A stretch of DNA of 33,831 nt from the NCBI GenBank assembly GCA_023229795.1, contig JALNYP010000041.1, positions 1-33,831 on the forward strand. Reading direction: 5' to 3'. Made by a program: the position numbers and the translations under genes. The notes beneath the pieces are model-generated. The model was not told the DNA's origin and searched no databases. It saw only the letters and a program-made list of their open reading frames with translations. This DNA comes from Syntrophobacterales bacterium (GTDB lineage: Bacteria > Desulfobacterota > Desulfobaccia > Desulfobaccales > 0-14-0-80-60-11). Numbering within the stretch: position 1 is the stretch's first letter; each line of letters starts with the position of its first letter. Positions 8,212 to 15,490 of this stretch are shown one piece after another.

Positions 8212-9570
8212 TCAGACTAGGCGGGACTTGAGGTTGCCCACTTTCTTAGCCAAGAGCCCCTTGGCCAGCTCCCGGGCCCGGGCCAGGGTCTCTTCCAGGT
8301 CAAAGGCAAGGATCTGCCGGTCCTGCACCACGACGCGGCCGTGGACCAGGACCGTCTGCACGTCGGCGCCGGTGGCCGCATAAACTAGGTGGGAATAGGG
8401 GTCATACAACGGCGTCAAATGGGGCTGATCCAGATCGATGACGATCAGGTCGCCCTTGAGACCCGGGACCAGGGCCCCTACCTCGTCGGCCAGACCCAGC
8501 ACCTGGGCCCCGCCTGTCGTGGCCATTTTCAGGGCAGTAGGGGCCGGCAGCACCGTGGGGTCCATGGTGTGCACCTTCTGGAGCTTGGCCGCAGTGTCCA
8601 TCTCCTGGAGCAGGTCCAGGTTATTGTTGGAAGCGCAGCCGTCCGTGCCCAGGCCCACCGGGATGCCGCGGCGCAGGAGATCGGCCACCGGCGCAATGCC
8701 GGAGGCCAGCTTCATGTTGGATTCCGGGCAATGGGCCACTCCGGCGCCGCTGGCCGTAAAAAGCATGCGGTCCGCCGCGGATAGCACCACCGCATGGTCC
8801 GCCAGGAGCCGGCGGTTGAGGAGTCCCAGGCGGTAAAGGTGGCCCACCGGGGTCGCCCCGTACCGTGCCTGGCAGTCCGCCACCTCCTTCGGGGTCTCGG
8901 AGAGATGGATGATGAGGCGGGTATCGTATCTGGCCGCCAACTCGCCGCATTCCTGCAACAGATCAGGGGAACAGGTATAGACCGCGTGGGGCTGGATGGC
9001 CACCCGGATCAGGGGATGATCCTGATAGGTGCGGCACAACTCGGCGCTAAACTTCAAGCCTGCTTCGGGAGGGCCGTAATTGGGCGACGGAAAGTCATAC
9101 AGGACCTCGCCCACCACCGCCCGGATGCCGGTGTCGGCCACCGCCCGGGCCACATCCCCCGCGAACAGGTACATATCGGCAAAGGTAGTGGTCCCGGAGA
9201 GCAGCATCTCGGCCACCGCCAGTTTGGTGCCCCAATAGACGAACTCGCCGTTGACCCGGCTTTCGGCGGGAAAGATATAGTCGTTGAGCCATTCCTCCAA
9301 CGGCAGGTCATCGGCCAGGCCCCGGAACAGGGCCATGGCCGCGTGGGTATGGGCGTTGATGAGGCCCGGCAGGATCAGGCCCTGGGGATAATCCAGCACC
9401 TGGGCCGGGGCGTATCGGGCCCGGAGGTCCTCCGGGTGACCCACTGCGACAATTTTTTCCCCCTGCAGAGCCACCGCCCCGGGAGAGAAGGCTTCGTGCT
9501 GCGGGTTCATGGTCAACACCCAGGCGCCCTGGATGAGCAGGGAAACGGGTTCCGGCCCCGGATCGGACAT
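8212..9570 (-). CDS. mtaD: 5-methylthioadenosine / S-adenosylhomocysteine deaminase
   Basis: The 452-residue amidohydrolase has the MtaD/SsnA-type layout. Metal ligands are His74 and His76 in NAHTHAAM, His222 in IIHLSETP (with catalytic Glu225) and Asp310 in GLGTDGCASNNN; His195 sits in IQPHAVYT. These enzymes deaminate MTA or SAH to the inosyl form during methyl-cycle salvage in the cytoplasm; chlorohydrolase relatives (AtzA, TrzN) share the fold, but the GTDGCASNNNLDLLQEMD segment and the length favour MtaD. The start is set by AAGGAG nine bases ahead of ATG 9570. It is the last gene of a minus-strand run behind the MltD-like gene, 43 bases away, and is convergent with the stress-protein gene. 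Confidence 0.9.
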   Translation of the reverse strand: MSDPGPEPVSLLIQGAWVLTMNPQHEAFSPGAVALQGEKIVAVGHPEDLRARYAPAQVLDYPQGLILPGLINAHTHAAMALFRGLADDLPLEEWLNDYIFPAESRVNGEFVYWGTKLAVAEMLLSGTTTFADMYLFAGDVARAVADTGIRAVVGEVLYDFPSPNYGPPEAGLKFSAELCRTYQDHPLIRVAIQPHAVYTCSPDLLQECGELAARYDTRLIIHLSETPKEVADCQARYGATPVGHLYRLGLLNRRLLADHAVVLSAADRMLFTASGAGVAHCPESNMKLASGIAPVADLLRRGIPVGLGTDGCASNNNLDLLQEMDTAAKLQKVHTMDPTVLPAPTALKMATTGGAQVLGLADEVGALVPGLKGDLIVIDLDQPHLTPLYDPYSHLVYAATGADVQTVLVHGRVVVQDRQILAFDLEETLARARELAKGLLAKKVGNLKSRLV

Positions 9571-9613
9571 CCTGTACTCCTTTTATGTGGCTTAACGCCA
9601 TGAAGTCAAAAGC

Positions 9614-10591
9614 TCATTTTTTGGGAGCCGCGCCGGTGCTGGGCGACGCCGCCTGCTCCCAGGGGCGGATAGCCACTTGAAAACGGGGGGCCGTGCCTTT
9701 GGGAATCTTCAAGCTAAAGGTGCCGGCGCACAGCGACGTCCCCTTGATCCAGGGGTTCAGAGTCTTGAAGGCCTTGTAATAGGTGCCGCAGGCCTCGGCC
9801 AGGCTCCGGATCGGCACCTCCCGGGCCAGGGTCACCCGCACTTCGTCATAATTCAGGGGCGCATAGAGTTCCGAGGCCGGGAGGTCATAACCGTACCGGG
9901 CCGGGTCCTCCAGGATGATCTTGGCCGCCAGGATGCGGTGGACATAACGCTCGGTCTCTTCGGGCAGGCTCAAGTGATAAAAATTGTTGACCCCTTGCGT
10001 GGCGATGGCCTTCAGAACCCGGCCTTCGCCGCTGTTGTAGGCGGCCAGGGCCAGGGCCCAGTTATGGAAGATTTGGTGCAGGTTCGTCAGATAGGACAGG
10101 GCTGCGTCCGTGGCCGCGGAAAATTCCATCCGTTCGTCCACGTCGTTGGTGCACCTCAGTTGGAAGCGCTGCGCGGTGGGACCCATGAACTGCCAGGGAC
10201 CTAGGGCCCCGGCGGACGATTTGGCCCCGGTGCGCAGGTCGCTCTCCGCCACGACCACGTATTTCAGGTCCAGGGGCAGCCGCCGGGCCCGCAGCTTCCG
10301 CTCGATTTCCGGAAAATAGCGGTGAGCCCGCTTCAGCCACATGGTGGTTTGGGCCCGGCTCCATACCTCGATGGTGAACTCCCGGTCCAACCCCTCCCTG
10401 ACCTCGGGTTCCTCCAAAGGCACCGGCTCGCCGCAGAGGAACAGGGGGGACGGCACGCTGAAGTAGGGCAGGCGCGCCACCTCGGCGGCAGGCGCCGCCT
10501 GGGGCGGCGTCCCGGGTAAGCCCGGCCCCGCCCCGGCCCCGCCGGGCAGGAGCCAGAGACCCGCCAATACGCATATAATAATGAGCACCAT
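9614..10591 (-). CDS. Membrane-bound lytic murein transglycosylase, MltD-like
   Basis: The 325-residue protein starts with a hydrophobic export signal (MVLIIICVLAGLWLLPGG) and carries an SLT domain at about residues 95-235. The catalytic glutamate is Glu116 in VVVAESDLR, followed by GALGPWQFM (129-136) and AAYNSGEGRV (183-192), the three diagnostic lytic transglycosylase motifs. The enzyme would cleave peptidoglycan between MurNAc and GlcNAc with anhydro-ring formation, in the periplasm. The C-terminal ~70 residues, including a segment shaped like a LysM repeat (VPIRSLAEACGTYYKAFKTL), would bind glycan weakly; no full LysM array is present. No lipobox cysteine is seen. It lies 84 bases behind mscS and ahead of mtaD on the same strand. 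Confidence 0.88.
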   Translation of the reverse strand: MVLIIICVLAGLWLLPGGAGAGPGLPGTPPQAAPAAEVARLPYFSVPSPLFLCGEPVPLEEPEVREGLDREFTIEVWSRAQTTMWLKRAHRYFPEIERKLRARRLPLDLKYVVVAESDLRTGAKSSAGALGPWQFMGPTAQRFQLRCTNDVDERMEFSAATDAALSYLTNLHQIFHNWALALAAYNSGEGRVLKAIATQGVNNFYHLSLPEETERYVHRILAAKIILEDPARYGYDLPASELYAPLNYDEVRVTLAREVPIRSLAEACGTYYKAFKTLNPWIKGTSLCAGTFSLKIPKGTAPRFQVAIRPWEQAASPSTGAAPKK

Positions 10592-10675
10592 AAACGGTAA
10601 TCCTGATGGTCTGAGTTTAATTCTCCGTAAGCATTTATCTCACCGGGAGGGCTCTGTCAACCCGCGGCCCCTCCT

Positions 10676-12046
10676 TCAGGCCGGTTGCAGCAGGTCAACT
10701 CCGGAGGCCGCCCCACCCTCAGTGCTATCCTGGGGCCGAACCGCGATCTTCAGTTCCGGTACGGGCTGGTGATGCAAGACCCGTTGCGGAAAAGGCAGAT
10801 CGATGCCGTGTGCTTTAAAGCGTTGCCACACCCCCAACTGCACCTGGCTCTTCACATTGGCGATGCCGTTTTGCGGGTCCCGGATCCACACCCGCAGTTC
10901 CAGGTTGACGGAGTTGTCGCCGAAGCCCAGCAGCAAGGCGCCGGGCTTGGGCTCGGTCAGGATGCGGGGGACTTCTGCGGCGGCCTCCAGCATCAGGTCC
11001 ATGGCCTGCTTCAGATCGGAGCCGTAGCCGACCCCCACCGGAATCTTTAGGCGCAGCAGGTTGTTGCTGAAGGACCAGTTGACCACCTTATTGGTGATCA
11101 GGTCCTCATTGGGAATAAGGTATTCCTTGGCGTCCCGGCTGATTACCGAAATGTAACGGCCGCCCAGATAGTTGATCCAGCCGTAGGTCTCCCCCACCTG
11201 GATCACGTCTCCGGGCTTGATGGACTTGTCGGCCAGGATGATGAGGCCGCTGATGAGGTTGGCAAAGATTTTTTGCAGGCCAAAACCGATACCCAGGCCG
11301 ATCCCGCCGCTGAATACCGCCAGGGCCGTAAGATTGATCCCCATGTAGGAGATGACTGCCAGGCTCACCAGGGTAAAAAGCGTCAATGTGAGCAATTTGT
11401 TCATCAGGACCTGGACGGAAGGGGTGACATTCTGCACTGTCTTGATCCAATGTTCGAAAAGCTTCGAGATTCTTTTGGACAGCCAGAACAAGACCACCAA
11501 AACCATCAGACCCCGGATCATATCGAGGAGGGACAGGCGCACATCGCTGATGGATAGATGGATGCTGTCGAGCAAACTGAGGAAGGGATAGAGCAGGTGG
11601 ACGACATCCAGGGCGGCAATGGACCAGATCATGAAGCTCAATATCCTGGCCAGGGTGCGGTTCTTCATCTGAGCCGTTACCAGGCGGATGACCACCCAGG
11701 CCAGAAACAGGCTCAGAAAGATGCGGAAGCCGTGATTAGGCCAGTGAAAACGCCACGCCACTCGATAGGCGAACCACAGCAAGACCACGGCGATAATGGG
11801 GCCCACCAGCCTGGCGACGATCAGCTTACCTAGTTGCCCCAGGGAATGTTGAACCGCGGGGTGTTGCTCCAGTTTTCGACGCAGCCAGGGCCGCATCGCC
11901 TCAGCGGCCACCCGGGCCAGAAGATACAGGATCCCCACCACAATGAGCTGTACCAGCATGGCCCAGATCAGGATGTGGGTAAGGAAGTAATTCTGGACCT
12001 GAGTCAGCGCTGCAAACAAAGGATATAAATTGATGTCAGTATTCAT
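10676..12046 (-). CDS. Mechanosensitive ion channel, MscS family
   Basis: The 456-residue inner-membrane protein has about five to six hydrophobic segments before a MscS core. The pore-lining helix is the glycine/alanine-rich stretch at about 241-272 (SGGIGLGIGFGLQKIF, then NLISGLIILADKSIKPGD). The beta domain follows (GWINYLGGRYISVISRD) and a C-terminal alpha/beta domain (LRIWIRDP-like LRVWIRDPQNG). Such channels release solutes on hypo-osmotic shock. It is larger than E. coli MscS (286 residues) because of extra N-terminal membrane segments. ATG 12046 is preferred over an upstream in-frame start because GGAGG lies five bases before it. It heads the minus-strand run mscS-mltD-mtaD. Confidence 0.92.
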   Translation of the reverse strand: MNTDINLYPLFAALTQVQNYFLTHILIWAMLVQLIVVGILYLLARVAAEAMRPWLRRKLEQHPAVQHSLGQLGKLIVARLVGPIIAVVLLWFAYRVAWRFHWPNHGFRIFLSLFLAWVVIRLVTAQMKNRTLARILSFMIWSIAALDVVHLLYPFLSLLDSIHLSISDVRLSLLDMIRGLMVLVVLFWLSKRISKLFEHWIKTVQNVTPSVQVLMNKLLTLTLFTLVSLAVISYMGINLTALAVFSGGIGLGIGFGLQKIFANLISGLIILADKSIKPGDVIQVGETYGWINYLGGRYISVISRDAKEYLIPNEDLITNKVVNWSFSNNLLRLKIPVGVGYGSDLKQAMDLMLEAAAEVPRILTEPKPGALLLGFGDNSVNLELRVWIRDPQNGIANVKSQVQLGVWQRFKAHGIDLPFPQRVLHHQPVPELKIAVRPQDSTEGGAASGVDLLQPA

Positions 12047-12217
12047 AATGGCCTCCGGGAGCATTATGAGTTTCAGAAATCGATTGTACTGGAAAGTACG
12101 GGAAACCCACAGGAAATTATCCCGCGGGCCGGGGCGCCGCCCCACCGACCGGGCAGGCCCTCGCCGGCCGGATACTCTCCCCTCTCCACCTTTATCGGCC
12201 AGAGGGGGAAAAATCTA

Positions 12218-12246
12218 TTGATTCTTGGCGGATTCTCTTTTAATAT
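12218..12246 (+). promoter_or_regulatory. Strong sigma-70-type promoter upstream of a 12-codon reading frame
   Basis: TTGATT (12218-12223) and TAATAT (12241-12246) are separated by exactly 17 bases. A transcript would begin near 12253, about 28 bases before the GTG of the short reading frame and about 430 bases ahead of the MauE-like gene. Confidence 0.65.
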
Positions 12247-12280
12247 CTACCCATAAGTCTTAAAAAAGGAGGTGATCCCA

Positions 12281-12319
12281 GTGAATCGGCCGCTCTTTTT
12301 CACGCCTTTAAGATCCTGA
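12281..12319 (+). CDS. Possible 12-residue leader peptide with an extended Shine-Dalgarno
   Basis: GTG 12281 opens a 12-codon frame, MNRPLFFTPLRS, ending at TGA 12317-12319. Directly upstream stands AAAAAAGGAGGTGATCC (about 12263-12277), in which AAGGAGGTGATCC is complementary to the conserved 3' end of 16S rRNA over 13 bases, far longer than any other ribosome binding site in this window, with eight bases from GGAGG to the GTG. A good promoter lies just ahead. Translation is therefore likely, although a peptide this short cannot be verified from sequence. It may be a leader or a stand-alone small peptide; it does not resemble an amino-acid attenuator, since no residue is strongly repeated. 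Confidence 0.4.
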   Translation: MNRPLFFTPLRS

Positions 12320-12323
12320 AGCA

Positions 12324-12417
12324 TCGGCGTCCGGGGAGCCTTGGTAAGGCTCTTGATTCGGAGGCCGGATATGGGAGGGCTGAGCGCTGGGGACACCTTA
12401 GACACGACCACCGCCGA
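12324..12417 (+). promoter_or_regulatory. Foldable RNA segment downstream of the short reading frame
   Basis: Three nested pairings can be seen: TCGGCG 12324-12329 with CGCCGA 12412-12417; TCCGG 12330-12334 with CCGGA 12365-12369; and GAGCCTT 12336-12342 with AAGGCTC 12346-12352 around a 3-base loop. The first two 5' strands are adjacent and could stack. The segment starts five bases after the short reading frame stops. I could not match it to a riboswitch class I know (TPP, cobalamin, SAM, SAH, glycine, Moco, c-di-GMP and fluoride were considered). It may be a leader RNA or part of a small RNA. Confidence 0.35.
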
Positions 12418-12419
12418 GT

Positions 12420-12683
12420 AATCCCGCCTTTGCAGTAACTCTTTAGATTTATCTCACATTTTTTTCGGCCTGCCGACCTAAACGCCGCGAGCTTCGCACC
12501 CTGCGGAAGGCGCCCGTCTACCTGTGCCTTGCCCTGGCGCCAGGTGCCACCGCCTTGTTTGGGCCTTGAGCCGCGCGGCCTCCAAAGCTTGCCCGTCTTC
12601 GCCCTCCTCAATGTCTAAAATCGGTCCCGGCCTGGCCGGATACCGTTGCTTTAGTGCGTTAGCCAAGCAAAGCGAATCGTCCA
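12420..12683. other. Remaining spacer before the MauE-like gene
   Basis: About 260 bases with no supported gene. It contains a 7-T run at about 12459-12465 that could end a transcript, but no hairpin directly precedes it. The earlier part of the same intergenic region (12047-12217) has only a CCCCTCT/AGAGGGG inverted repeat around 12172-12206 besides the mscS ribosome binding site. Confidence 0.4.
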
Positions 12684-13247
12684 TTGGGAACTCACGTTAA
12701 ACCCAAAGCCTGTCAGAGCCCAGCCCTGGGAGAACCCTCCGGCGCCTGCCGGCCGCAGTCCGGCCTTGCCTGGGATGCTTACGCCACCTGGCTTTATCAT
12801 TTCCTGAGATTGGCCCTGGCCGGTGTTTTCATCTATGCGGGTTTTATGAAACTTCTCGAGCCCCGGGCCTTTGCCCACCTCATCGCCCAATACGACCTGG
12901 TGCCCGAGGGTCTGCTCCCCGCGGTGGCCATCGGCCTGCCCGTGCTGGAACTTCTGGCGGGCCTGGGGCTCATCTTCGAAGTCCGGGGCAGTTGCACCAT
13001 GATGGTATTGCTGCTCCTCCTCTTTCTGGCGGTCCTGGCTTACGCCATCGCCCAAAATTTGGACATCGACTGCGGCTGTTTCACCCCCTCAGAGCTGGAC
13101 GCCCAACAGAGCCTCAAAGTGGCCTTCGGGCGCGACCTCATCATGCTCGGAGCTCTGTTGTTTCTGTTCCGGCGACGGCGGAGCCGGTCTCCCCAAGGCC
13201 TCTGGATCAACCAACTCAAAATTATCTTGAAAGGAGAAAGAACATGA
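12684..13247 (+). CDS. MauE/DoxX-like redox-associated membrane protein
   Basis: The 187-residue protein has four membrane segments after a ~35-residue polar N-terminus. Diagnostic features are RLALAGVFIYAGFMKLLEP (about 42-60) in the first helix and the periplasm-facing DIDCGCF motif with Cys130 and Cys132, which together mark the MauE/DoxX branch. MauE-type proteins are thought to pass electrons or disulfides across the membrane to periplasmic partners, in a way comparable to DsbD/VKOR. The only start after the in-frame stop at 12660 is TTG 12684, with no good ribosome binding site, so the true start is uncertain. Its stop overlaps the start of the following rhodanese gene (ATGA), so the two are translationally coupled and probably work together on a thiol or sulfur substrate. 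Confidence 0.8.
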   Translation: MGTHVKPKACQSPALGEPSGACRPQSGLAWDAYATWLYHFLRLALAGVFIYAGFMKLLEPRAFAHLIAQYDLVPEGLLPAVAIGLPVLELLAGLGLIFEVRGSCTMMVLLLLLFLAVLAYAIAQNLDIDCGCFTPSELDAQQSLKVAFGRDLIMLGALLFLFRRRRSRSPQGLWINQLKIILKGERT

Positions 13248-13759
13248 CCAAAAGACCCCTGTTTTTAGCGGGCGCCCTCCTGCTCATCGTCGCCCTGGCC
13301 CTGGCGGGCTGCGGCAAATCCTCCTGGTCCGGCAAAGAGCTGGATGCGGAAGCCTCCGGGGTAACGCTGGCCCGGGAAATGGCCCGGGGCGGCTACCAAC
13401 TGGTGACCACCCAGGAACTGAAGTCCTGGATCGACCAGAAGAAGCCCATGCTGATCATCGACACCATGCCCCTGGAAGACAGCTACAAAAAGAACCACGT
13501 CCCCGGCGCCGTGCAGTATGAGTTCCCCATCCCGGAAATGAAGGAGATGGACGACGCCGCCAAGGCGAAATTCGAAAAATTCCTGGGGCCCGATAAGGAT
13601 AAAACCCTGGTGTTCTATTGCGGTTTCGTCAAATGCACCCGCAGCCACAACGCCGCCATGTGGGCGGTGAAGCTGGGGTACAAGAACGTCTATCGGTATC
13701 CCGGCGGCATCAAGGCCTGGATGGAGGCCGATTACCCGGTAGCCAAAGGGGATAAATAG
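13244..13759 (+). CDS. Rhodanese-like lipoprotein
   Basis: The 171-residue protein starts with a lipoprotein signal peptide (lipobox LALAGC, acylated Cys23) and so sits on the periplasmic face. The rhodanese domain covers about 52-165: LVTTQELKSWI, then LIIDTMPLEDSYKKNHVPGA, and the active-site loop FYCGFVKCTRSHNAA with catalytic Cys126 and a second Cys131; the fold ends with YPGGIKAWM. Rhodaneses transfer sulfane sulfur; the second cysteine in the loop could permit disulfide formation instead. AAGGAG lies nine bases before ATG 13244. It overlaps the MauE-like gene by four bases, which suggests that the membrane protein supplies or removes electrons for this domain. Confidence 0.88.
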   Translation: MTKRPLFLAGALLLIVALALAGCGKSSWSGKELDAEASGVTLAREMARGGYQLVTTQELKSWIDQKKPMLIIDTMPLEDSYKKNHVPGAVQYEFPIPEMKEMDDAAKAKFEKFLGPDKDKTLVFYCGFVKCTRSHNAAMWAVKLGYKNVYRYPGGIKAWMEADYPVAKGDK

Positions 13760-13777
13760 GCCGGCTTCCCCCGGGGC

Positions 13778-13802
13778 CTCGGGGCCGGTTGCAGGCCCCG
13801 AG
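13778..13802 (+). terminator. Perfect hairpin after the rhodanese gene
   Basis: A 9-bp perfect GC-rich stem (CTCGGGGCC 13778-13786, GGCCCCGAG 13794-13802) with a 7-base loop lies 18 bases after the stop codon. There is no T-run, so it may only be a weak or factor-dependent terminator or an mRNA 3'-end stabiliser. Confidence 0.4.
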
Positions 13803-13806
13803 TGCC

Positions 13807-13932
13807 TATAGCATTTGCCAAAAATAATTTCCCGTAGGGGCATGGCGAGCCATGCCCAAACCTTCGAGGGCACGGCACGCCGTGCCCCTACATCAACTAG
13901 GTAATCGGAAGGAACTTTTGGCAAATGCTATA
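13807..13932. mobile_element. MITE-like element with perfect 17-bp terminal inverted repeats
   Basis: TATAGCATTTGCCAAAA (13807-13823) and TTTTGGCAAATGCTATA (13916-13932) are exact reverse complements and bound a 126-base non-coding element. Inside are two hairpins in opposite orientation: GGGCATGGC/GCCATGCCC (13838-13857) and GGGCACGGC/GCCGTGCCC (13868-13887). Each is preceded or followed by GTAGGGGC or its complement. The ends begin and finish with TA, which would fit TA target duplication by an IS630/mariner-type transposase, but no transposase is in the window. The element separates the rhodanese pair from the redox cassette. Confidence 0.75.
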
Positions 13933-13966
13933 AATCTTCTCTGTCTAAGAATTGGAGACCAGCAAT

Positions 13967-15241
13967 ATGACGACACCCTATGATGACATGTGGGAAAAAC
14001 TCAACCTGGACCTCGCGGCCCACGAAGGCTTGCTCCAGGTCCTGGGCAAATTTTACGGCGACATCTACTTAAGCCAGTCCGGCCGGCTCAAAGGCATGGA
14101 ATACCTGGACTTCGTCCTGTCCGAGGTCCACGGCCTGCGCATCCGGGAACTGCAGGAGGCCAAGGCCCGGGGCCAAAAAGTCATTGGCACCTTCTGCGTC
14201 TTCGTCCCGGAGGAACTGACCCTGGCCGCCGACGCCATCCAGGTGGGCCTGTGCGCCGGGGCCGAAATCGGCAAGGAGGCGGCGGAAAAAATCCTGCCCC
14301 GGAACACCTGCGCCTTGATTAAATCCTTTGTAGGCTTCAAGCTCGCCCGCCTCTGTCCCTACATCGAGTCCTGCGACCTGATAGTGGGAGAAACTACCTG
14401 CGACGGCAAGAAAAAGGCCTACGAAATCTTTGCCGACTACGCCCCGGTCTATGTCATGGAAATCCCGCAGATGAAGCAGGCCTGCGACAGCAACCTGTGG
14501 AAAGCCGAAATTGCCCGGTTTAAAGACGAAATCGAGCGGGTCACGGGCCACACCATCACCGCGGCCAAACTCAAGGAGGCCATCAAGCTGGTGAATGCCC
14601 GCCGGACGGTCTTGCAGCGCCTCAACCGCCTGAGGGCCGCGGCCCCGGCTCCCATCTCGGGCCGCGACGCGTTGCTCATCAACCAGATCAGCTTTTATGA
14701 CGACCCGGTGCGGTTTACCGCCAAAATCGGGGAACTCTGCGATGAACTGGAAGAGAGCGTCAAGGCCGGCCAGGGGATCGCCCCGCAGGACGCGCCCCGG
14801 CTCCTGCTGTCCGGTTGCCCCATGGCCGTGCCCAACTGGAAGCTGCCCTTCGTGGTGGAATCCTCCGGCGCGGTCATCGTCGGCGAGGAATCCTGCATCG
14901 GCACCCGCAACATCCGGGACCTGGTGGATGAATCCGGGGACACCCTGGAAGCCATGCTGGAGGCCATCGCCGATCGCTATCTGCGCATCGACTGCGCCTG
15001 CTTCACCCCCAACCCCGAGCGCCTGAAGCACATCGTGGACCTGGCCCGGGACCTCAAGGCGGACGGCGTCATCCATTACGGCCTGTCCTTCTGCCAGCCC
15101 TACGCCATGGAGGCCTTCAAAGTGGAAAAGGCCTTGCAAGACGCGGGTATTCCCCTGCTCAACATCGAAACCGATTACAGCATGGAAGACGTGGAGCAGC
15201 TCAAGACCCGGGTGGAAGCCTTCGTTGAAATGTTGCATTGA
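13967..15241 (+). CDS. Double-cubane-cluster reductase (HgdB/BcrC-like, DCCP type)
   Basis: The 424-residue protein belongs to the 2-hydroxyacyl-CoA dehydratase / benzoyl-CoA reductase superfamily, in the branch that binds a double-cubane [8Fe-9S] cluster and acts as a homodimeric low-potential reductase. It has a cysteine-rich N-terminal domain (Cys77 in GTFCVFVPEEL, Cys96, Cys115, Cys130, Cys136, Cys145 in GETTCDGKKK) and a C-terminal domain with Cys284 (LSGCPMAVPNW), Cys310 (GEESCIGTRN), Cys343/345 (IDCACF) and Cys376 (LSFCQPY). Which of these bind the cluster needs alignment. The natural substrate of the DCCP family is not settled. ATG 13967 is preferred over TTG 13952 because GGAG precedes it by nine bases. 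A matching activator ATPase lies two genes downstream. Confidence 0.88.
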   Translation: MTTPYDDMWEKLNLDLAAHEGLLQVLGKFYGDIYLSQSGRLKGMEYLDFVLSEVHGLRIRELQEAKARGQKVIGTFCVFVPEELTLAADAIQVGLCAGAEIGKEAAEKILPRNTCALIKSFVGFKLARLCPYIESCDLIVGETTCDGKKKAYEIFADYAPVYVMEIPQMKQACDSNLWKAEIARFKDEIERVTGHTITAAKLKEAIKLVNARRTVLQRLNRLRAAAPAPISGRDALLINQISFYDDPVRFTAKIGELCDELEESVKAGQGIAPQDAPRLLLSGCPMAVPNWKLPFVVESSGAVIVGEESCIGTRNIRDLVDESGDTLEAMLEAIADRYLRIDCACFTPNPERLKHIVDLARDLKADGVIHYGLSFCQPYAMEAFKVEKALQDAGIPLLNIETDYSMEDVEQLKTRVEAFVEMLH

Positions 15242-15248
15242 GGGGTTC

Positions 15249-15473
15249 ATGGCCAAAATTTATCCTTTGCACCAGTACTTTGACGGCCAGTCCTTCCAAA
15301 TCGCCGATGATCTCAAAAAGGCGTTTACCGCCGAACATCTGGCCTTCTTTCTCCTGGCCCTGGACACCTCCACCAGGGTCGGGAGCACCTCTCCCCGGGG
15401 CCTAAAGGCCTTGCAGCGGGCCTTCGACCTGCTGCTGGAAGCCAAAAATACCTTTAAACGTGAATTTAATTGA
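15249..15473 (+). CDS. Unknown 74-residue protein in the reductase cassette
   Basis: This small reading frame lies between the double-cubane reductase and its activator: it starts seven bases after the reductase stop, with AGGGG a few bases ahead of ATG 15249, and its TGA overlaps the first possible start of the activator. The protein has no cysteine and no membrane segment and appears mostly helical (FQIADDLKKAFTAEHLAFFL, then a basic helix GLKALQRAFDLLLEAKNTFK). I do not recognise the family; it is not DUF3343, the cysteine-containing small protein often seen near such reductases. Position suggests an accessory or assembly role, which is inference. Confidence 0.7.
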   Translation: MAKIYPLHQYFDGQSFQIADDLKKAFTAEHLAFFLLALDTSTRVGSTSPRGLKALQRAFDLLLEAKNTFKREFN

Positions 15474-15490
15474 GTAAAATTTGTTATACG

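Noticed and set aside
12263..12281. Possible fragment of a 16S rRNA gene (AAGGAGGTGATCC in reverse orientation)
   Set aside because: Similarity stops after about 13 bases; the next bases do not match rRNA, and the spacing to GTG fits a Shine-Dalgarno sequence.
12300..12611. 103-codon minus-strand frame in the mscS-MauE spacer
   Set aside because: Basic, low-complexity product without a start context or family match; the plus-strand promoter and SD signals are stronger.
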